NCBI GenBank assembly: GCA_026075535.2
Contig: AP026550.1
Span: forward strand, 5,270,001 to 5,334,000
DNA length: 64,000 nucleotides
Direction of reading: 5' to 3'
From: Tricholoma matsutake
Lineage: Eukaryota > Basidiomycota > Agaricomycetes > Agaricales > Tricholomataceae
In this document: one piece after another, positions 58,288 to 64,000 of the stretch
Layout of the letters: each line of letters begins with the position of its first letter
Numbering within the stretch: the first letter of the stretch is position 1
Translations under genes and position numbers: made by a program
Notes under the pieces: generated by a model
What the model was told of the DNA's origin: nothing
Seen by the model: the letters and a program-made list of their open reading frames with translations, nothing else
Databases searched by the model: none

Positions 58288-59406
58288 TTACGTGGTTGGT
58301 GGGAAGCTTTTCACATCAAGTGCAGCCAGACGATCATGCTCATCGATGTCTCTGAAAATGATTATCAGATGGATCGCAGCAAAATATAATAGTGTCTTTA
58401 CATGGCCTCCCAAGGATAATCTAGCCTGTCAAGATCACAAGTATGGACATAATACCACCATGTTTTGAAAAAAAAAATGACATCTTACCACACATCTCCG
58501 ACCTCGGAACCAGCGTAATATCTGCAGCAGAACATCGTTCTTCCATGAACAAGTACATTAATCGCAAGACTCACGGTGTTCCCGAAGGTAGACTTGCCAG
58601 TTTGGGTTTGTTTTTGTTGTGCACAACAAATATGGCAAACTTGGTAGCCCCACGAAGTGCCTCACGCTCGGATGGAGGATACAACAGCAACTCGGTTTCC
58701 ACGTCTTTCTGCAGTTCGGACAACGCATAACTAACAGTATTTAGACTCTTAAAGTCTCGCATAATGGTAGTTCGCGTACTGTAGGGTTTTTCGGGTGTCA
58801 TCGACCTCGTCCTGCATGAAATGCGGAATTAGATGCGAAAAGTTTGCTGTCTCCTGAAACTCACTATAATCAGATTTCGTTTACCGAGAAGCAGTCTCCC
58901 AGATTCAGGTCCCCTAAACGTAATTGATGGTCTTACACATTTATGATATAGGAGATACACCTACAGCCACTGAGTTCGAATGACTTCATTCCCAATTTGC
59001 TCAGCAGTCGTTCCCGGGAGAGTTTCGTACAGCGAAAGTCCAATTGCTTGAATCTGAATTGTTTTTCGATCTGTCTCTTGACGAAGGAAGGTACGCTACA
59101 GTACACATCTGCACGTCATAGAAAAACGTGATGGCTGAGAGCGAAAGCTTACCATAACACGAGCAGGGAAGAATCCACTGTGTATATGATGTTCACACGT
59201 GAATATAATGAAAAGAATCGTCACTGACCCTCCACCTGAATAACAGTAATGCATATCAGCGATAGTGGATTGACCATCAAACTGTACATGCCAATTGCTA
59301 TCAAGAGGTCTGGGTTGAATTTCTGAGCAATCTCTGGAGTAACGGATCGGATAAGGTTGTGCATATCATTGTAGGTAACATGCCAGTGCTTCACTTCAGT
59401 GAGCAT
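58288..59406 (-). CDS. HPT1: Purine phosphoribosyltransferase, Hpt1/Xpt1-like
   Basis: Model complement(join(58288..58351, 58402..58425, 58489..58521, 58575..58730, 58780..58811, 58865..58913, 58965..59095, 59153..59177, 59229..59235, 59292..59406)), 211 residues, ten exons. It converts hypoxanthine or guanine (or xanthine) with PRPP to the nucleotide in purine salvage. Motifs: HWHVTYNDMHNL at the start, DLLIAIGGGGFFPARVMRTFLR, the LSLYETLPG loop, the PRPP motif DEVDDTRKTLHYAL, and YPWEAIDIDEHDRLA near the end. Yeast Hpt1 is 221 residues. The fourfold Gly loop is only formed if a 7-nt microexon (59235-59229) is included, and the intron before it has GC-AG ends. The start at 59406 matches the family; an upstream in-frame ATG at 59481 is possible. 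Confidence 0.9.
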
Positions 59407-59566
59407 AACTCGATTGCCAATTGATAATTTGATTAAGGCGGAAGGCACGTCACAGCCAGTCACATGGGCGTGCCTGACCACTGATTACCGATCGCCATAT
59501 TTATGCCGGAGTTTTCCGATTCCCACATTCTCTGCGTCACGTGTAGATTGAAGGCAGCAGACACTG
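59407..59566. promoter_or_regulatory. Shared promoter region, HPT1 and RPC4
   Basis: Only 160 bp separate the two divergent start codons, so both promoters must lie here or overlap the genes. I see no clear TATA box. Confidence 0.5.
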
Positions 59567-61125
59567 ATGTCTGGCCACAGCCCAGGTAATATGGAATGCT
59601 AGTTATTGATCTTGTCTGCTAAAGACTCGCTAGATGGGCCCTCTGAATCAAGCTCAAGCGTCCTTCCATCTAGGGCTATCACTAGTCTGGCAAAAAAGCA
59701 GACAGATATAACTCGACAGGGAGCTCAGAAGCTCAAATTCGTACCAACCTTGCCTGTCAGGAGAAAAAAGGAGTACGTGGGTCTATTCCTTTCTCCATTC
59801 CTCCCAGTCGTATGAACAGGCACTTTTTAGAGAAGTCAATGAAGTTCGATTCTATCAAGTGCGATTTACTATTCAGCATTAACTATATTGTAGGCATCCC
59901 CCACCCCAGCGCGTTCTTATAATGCTGCTGAACGTGGTCGTGGTAGAGGACGTGGAGAGGGCTCTGGGCGTGGTAGGGGAAGAGGCGCACCTCGCCCAGA
60001 GTCCGAGATGACTGCGAGTGGACCTTTTGCAATGGGCCCTGCGTTAGCTGGAAATAATGCCCGACGTTCGGTTCCTCGATCCAACTTTGCGCCTATTATG
60101 TCGCCGTCTAAATTGGGTTCATCCCTCGCAGTGCCCCTCCCTCACACCTCTGTTCCATCCCTCAAGAGAGAGACCGATCTCAAAGCTAACGGAAAGGACA
60201 AAGAGATGGTTCAAACTCTGGGGGACGAAGAGGTGTATTCGGATCCTGACGATGGTGTTGAAATTGTAGACATGGAGAATGTACGCCAAATGGATTGGAT
60301 GGCTCCAGAAAGTCTCCAAAAAGAGCGTCACGTAAGGAAGATTAAAATAAAGCACTCCCCTGAAGGTGCTGGTACGTCTGCATGTCACGTTTTGTGTTAC
60401 AGAGTCTCAGCATACTTTACTACAGTTACAGTTGATATTGATCGCGGAAACGCGTTAGACCTTAGCGACAGCGAAGAGGAAGAGGAGTTGGAAGATATTA
60501 TGGAGCATTTCGCCGCCAATGCCGATGTTGAAACTGTAAGATTTCGGTTCTCTTCCGTCTGTTTGCTTGACAGATACATGACAATCTACTGCAGGACCCC
60601 ACTCGGCGCGAAGAACGATTGTACTTCTTCCAGTTTCCCTCTCCTTTCCCCGATTTTATCCAGAACCCTACTTCTCCATCCCCAACGAACAATTCCGCCC
60701 TACCGGAAGATACAACCAGAAAGGTTTCATCTACTGAAGATGTGAAACCAGGTTTAACCAAAGGTGTAGACTCGTCCAAGGAACCAGACAATGAGCGGCC
60801 TAAAATTGACGGCATCATCGGACGGCTTGAGATCTACCAAAGCGGTGCGGTAAGGATGCGCTTGGCAAATGGCATACTACTCGACGTACGCCTTGCTCGA
60901 ATCATGTAGTCGTTGCTGCTCACAACATCTTCTTTGCAGGTAAATGCAGCTACCCAACCCTCCTTTCTCCAGCAAGCAGTGTACCTTGACGAGAAAGAGA
61001 AGAAACTAATCGTCTTGGGTGAAGTTAATAAGCGCTTTTCCGTTTCTCCCAACGTCGAAACGCTTCTAGCTACCATGGAGGCAGCAGATCGAGAGCTCTC
61101 CACCGCATCTGATGGGGAAATCTGA
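59567..61125 (+). CDS. RPC53: RNA polymerase III subunit Rpc4 (Rpc53)
   Basis: Model join(59567..59585, 59625..59772, 59831..59843, 59894..60371, 60426..60535, 60595..60885, 60940..61125), 414 residues. The N-terminus has KLKFVPTLPVRRKKEE, then an Arg/Gly-rich stretch (RGRGRGRGEGSGRGRGRG), then the C-terminal Rpc4 domain: LYFFQFPSPFPDF, GRLEIYQSGAVRMRLANGILLDV, ATQPSFLQQAVYLD, LGEVNKRFSVSPNVETLL. Rpc4 pairs with Rpc5 in a TFIIF-like module needed for Pol III termination and re-initiation. The 13-nt exon 59831-59843 is supported by phase and by giving the expected acidic run. The first intron would be only 39 bp, short for this genome, so the first exon is the weakest part. Confidence 0.92.
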
Positions 61126-62443
61126 TTCAAATGGACACCACATAGCGGATGAAATCAGGTTGCATAGTAAGACATCTAGCCAACGCTTTCCTGAACCATT
61201 GCCATTGATTGCAAGTAACAGAACAAACCATACACCACCACTGGATCTCGTGAGGAGGTTGATGCGGCCACACCCTGATGATCAGGCAGCTGTATCCGAC
61301 GAAGCAATATCAGAGCTATTGCTGACATACCGTTATTTTTTTATCCGGACCCCCTTGGCTTGAGGAGATGGTGGAATGACGTTCTCTCGTAGGTTCAGGT
61401 CAGTAGGGGCCTTGATCATTGTTCAGTATATTATACAACATCTCCACAACCTTGCCTACTTGTATAGCTGGAGGCACGTTGCTATTCATTATTATTACTA
61501 TACTTGTGTCACTCTGAAATGATCATGACGGCTGAAAACCATCTTTTTAATTGCTCAACGACACATGAAGAAGTACTTTAGATATATATAAAGGGAATCT
61601 ATACCACATATGGGGTTGCATGGTAAACGTTAACTAGACATGAAGGCCAAATGTCGCAGCGGCTCACTGGCGCCCAGTGAAAATTGGCTCAGGGAAATCG
61701 AGGCGCACTAATTATGTTAGCTGATACGACCTAGATCACTTACATAACACCATCAGAGCACGCGTGGAAAATTTTTACAAGTGGTCTTATTATATTATAT
61801 GAAGCAAGTTGTGGCATGGGCAGGAACCTGAACTTCAAGGCGCGAGAACAATCGTAACAACTTGACGACTGTGCTCTATCTGCCTCACTAGGAATTCACA
61901 TCTTCGTTAAGATTTCCCTCGCTCAGCTCCGAACCAAATTTCACTGGGAGCTTGAGCTTCTTGAACTTGAACGTTGAACCACGGATATTCGACTCCATAG
62001 TCAACGGGAGAATTAACCCCTGATATATTTTCACTGGGACTTCGTAGAGGATCCGGTACTTAAGTTGACTACGTGAGCAACAACCTGAAGGAATAATTTT
62101 AGTAACTCTGTGAGGACACTAACAGCATAATGTTGAAATGATTCAGAAATAGCGGGTCGAGTATTGCCAAAGCAATCCCGCCCGAAGGTAGCTGAGATAT
62201 GTTTCTGCAGTGCAGGATACAGCTCCTGCATAAAGCCAAATGCCTCAAACATCATAGTAACACAAGCAATCCAAGAGATGGAGCAAGGGATCAGTTCAAG
62301 AAATCCGTTACTCACCATAGCCCAAAAGTGTTATAGCGAAGATGAGAAAAAATGAAGCGAAGATGAAGAAAAGATGGAGTCACTTTATAGAGTTTAGTCT
62401 GAACTCCGAAACTCCGCCGTCTCGACTACGACAACTTGCGTGC
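61126..62443. other. Intergenic, no gene seen
   Basis: 1.3 kb of AT-rich sequence. The minus-strand frame at 62031-62318 has no domain. I see no tRNA or repeat. It should hold the TAF10 promoter. Confidence 0.4.
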
Positions 62444-63093
62444 ATGACGACCCCTCAACAAACAGCGCCGGGTTTTGCATATCCTACTACAGCGGACAAT
62501 GAGCAGACGCAGTCCAGTGCTACTTCGTCGTCAAATCAACCACAATCAAGACAAGCGGCGGAGGAAGCTCGAAAAGATCGTACCTTGGCGGAGTTCATGC
62601 TCATGCTGGATGACTATGAGCCACTGGTATATCCATTCATCGTTCGGAAATGTATCCTCATCGTTTCTTGAACTAGATTCCAAACGAGGTCACAGATTAT
62701 TACCTACAACGAGTAGGTTTCGAATGTGAAGATGTTAGACTGTACGTGCTAGATCTACACTCGACGCAATTTTCTCATATACATAAACCATACAGAAAGC
62801 GCTTGCTCTCTCTGGCAGCACAAAAGTTTGTTTCTGATATTGCAGCAGATGCGTACCAACACGCACGCATCCGAACAAACGCGACTGGTGGCAGAGCTCG
62901 TACTAATCAGATGCCAGGATCAGCCAAGGTTTGCGACCGGTGGTGGACATGAATGTGGCTTGTTTTTAAATTTTGTTTTTTGTTTTTTTTTTCTCTGCAG
63001 GACAAGACAAGAACGACATTGACTATGGAAGACCTGAGTGCAGCACTTGCAGAATATGGTATCAATGCAAGAAAGGCGGATTATTACACGTAG
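62444..63093 (+). CDS. TAF10: TFIID/SAGA subunit Taf10
   Basis: Model join(62444..62626, 62677..62741, 62796..62928, 63001..63093), 157 residues. After a short Gln/Ser/Thr-rich head comes the conserved Taf10 fold: [67 protein letters not shown], and the end [19 protein letters not shown]. Taf10 forms histone-fold pairs with Taf3 or Taf8 in TFIID and with Spt7 in SAGA. The last intron has a long T-run before its acceptor. The SGF73 start codon lies 49 bp after this stop, on the same strand. Confidence 0.95.
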
Positions 63094-63142
63094 CTATGTA
63101 GCATAGTGTATAGTGTAGTGTAGTGTGACAGGGTGTGACAAG

Positions 63143-64000
63143 ATGACTTTGAAACTTAAACGTATCTCGTCGTCGCCTTCTCCGACGCGCTTTGACTGGA
63201 ATGCTAGAAATAATTCACCTCAGCCATCTGATTACGCTTCTCTCCCATCTCCTCCAACTTCATGGCTTTCTGCAATCGACATGAAGCTTTTCGGGCCAAA
63301 TCCTCTCTTCTCGCCTTCCCTCATTGGCCTTGTCAAGTGCAATCAATGCAGCAAACCTGTTCTCAGAAGTTTCATCATTGAACATGCTGGTCTGCAATTT
63401 TTTGGTTTCATCTCTTTCTTTTCCTCAGCCATACGCAGACAATTGTTCCTCTATTCGCATCAAAGCAAATAAAGGCAAGGCGGGCTTTGATCTCGAAGGT
63501 GATATCCCATGTTCTTATTTCACACCTACCTTGTTCAACTCAATCATCTTTGTAGATCCACGTAAAGCCTCCAAGAAGCGAAAAACTTCACCTACTCCAG
63601 ACGATCCCTCTCTCCCCCCAAAGAAGAAAGTCAAACCAACTACCAAAGTTACCAAGGGTCGTGTCAAAGGCCCCGTTGATTACGATAAGCAATGCGGTGT
63701 CATAAATGACAAGGGTCTCCCATGTTCCCGCTCTCTCACTTGCAAATCTCACTCCATGGGAGCAAAGCGTGCCGTTCAAGGTCGCTCTCGGAATTACGAC
63801 AACCTTTTACTCGATTGGCAACGTGCGAATAATCCTAATTTCATAGAACCTGTTAAACGCGAATCCAAAGCTGAAAAGAAGGAGAAGCGCGAGCGTGAGA
63901 AGCTGGAGAAGAAGAGGTTGGCTGAGGAAGCTGCTGTAGCTTTGGGACTCGACCCTGCCACCAGTAGTGCCAAGAAATTGGGCATGTCTGGTTCTTCCAA
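63143..64000 (+). CDS. SGF73: SAGA-associated factor Sgf73 (ataxin-7-like), cut by window end
   Basis: Partial model join(63143..63389, 63439..63498, 63556..>64000). An N-terminal C2HC zinc finger (CNQC...EHADNC) corresponds to the segment that inserts into the SAGA deubiquitinase module and activates Ubp8. A Lys/Pro-rich linker leads to the SCA7 domain with [20 protein letters not shown] (CX9CX5CX2H) and [12 protein letters not shown], which in ataxin-7 relatives contacts the nucleosome. A Lys/Glu-rich helix ([17 protein letters not shown]) follows. The 3' part lies outside the window, so length and C-terminus are unknown. Confidence 0.92.

Noticed and set aside
61675..61740. Sequence with TGGCTCAGGGA and a possible stem, considered as a tRNA
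   Set aside because: No acceptor stem, anticodon arm or T-loop could be built.

Overview
This is a eukaryotic, fungal window, most likely from a mushroom-forming basidiomycete (Agaricomycetes). The genes are packed tightly on both strands. They are interrupted by many introns of about 46-75 bp with GT..AG ends. They encode typical fungal proteins: a DASH/Hsk3-like kinetochore protein, Mus7/Mms22, Pat1, Hpt1, mitoferrin, and SAGA subunits. I cannot name the species.

The window has two halves. Positions 1 to about 25,620 are a transposable-element island with no host gene that I can support. Its core is a nest of insertions whose junctions can be read directly. An old Ty1/copia fragment (about 4700-5400) resumes at 19839 after a 14.4 kb insertion flanked by an 8-bp target duplication (hAT-like, 5401-19838). 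Inside it lie a foldback MITE built of 90-bp units (5618-6913), itself split by an 811-bp MITE with an ATT duplication (5728-6538), and inverted arrays of a roughly 22-bp unit (7860-9260 and 18979-19435). A CACTA-like element with 1,268-bp terminal inverted repeats and an ACA duplication (9261-18978) sits in those arrays. It has in turn received a full-length LINE (10529-16833, minus strand) with a 12-bp duplication and a poly(A) tail. To the right, a nearly complete copia element with two 274-bp LTRs (19945-25623) shares its left LTR with the old copia fragment. All coding copies are broken, mostly by TGA stops consistent with CGA-to-TGA decay.

From about 26.5 kb to the end the window is gene dense. 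In order: an acidic AT-hook protein of unknown function (+), Hsk3-like (+), Mus7/Mms22-like (-), a 1.8 kb gap, SAGA Hfi1/Ada1 (-), the NDUFS1 subunit of complex I (-), a makorin-type E3 ligase (-) head to head with a GT2-like membrane glycosyltransferase (+), Pat1 (-), glycogen debranching enzyme (-), mitoferrin (-), Hpt1-type purine phosphoribosyltransferase (-), RNA polymerase III subunit Rpc4 (+), Taf10 (+) and Sgf73 (+, cut by the window end). For most genes I built exon-intron models in which every intron phase closes and the total length is a multiple of three. These models come from reading the sequence, not from transcripts.

Functionally these are housekeeping genes: SAGA/TFIID transcription (Hfi1, Taf10, Sgf73), Pol III (Rpc4), mRNA decay (Pat1), replication repair (Mus7), chromosome segregation (Hsk3), respiration and iron import (NDUFS1, mitoferrin), glycogen breakdown and purine salvage. 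The points most worth a second look are the nested-transposon archaeology, the giant palindromic CACTA-like element, a 7-nt microexon in HPT1, the close Taf10-Sgf73 pair, and the unusually long acidic tail of the makorin.
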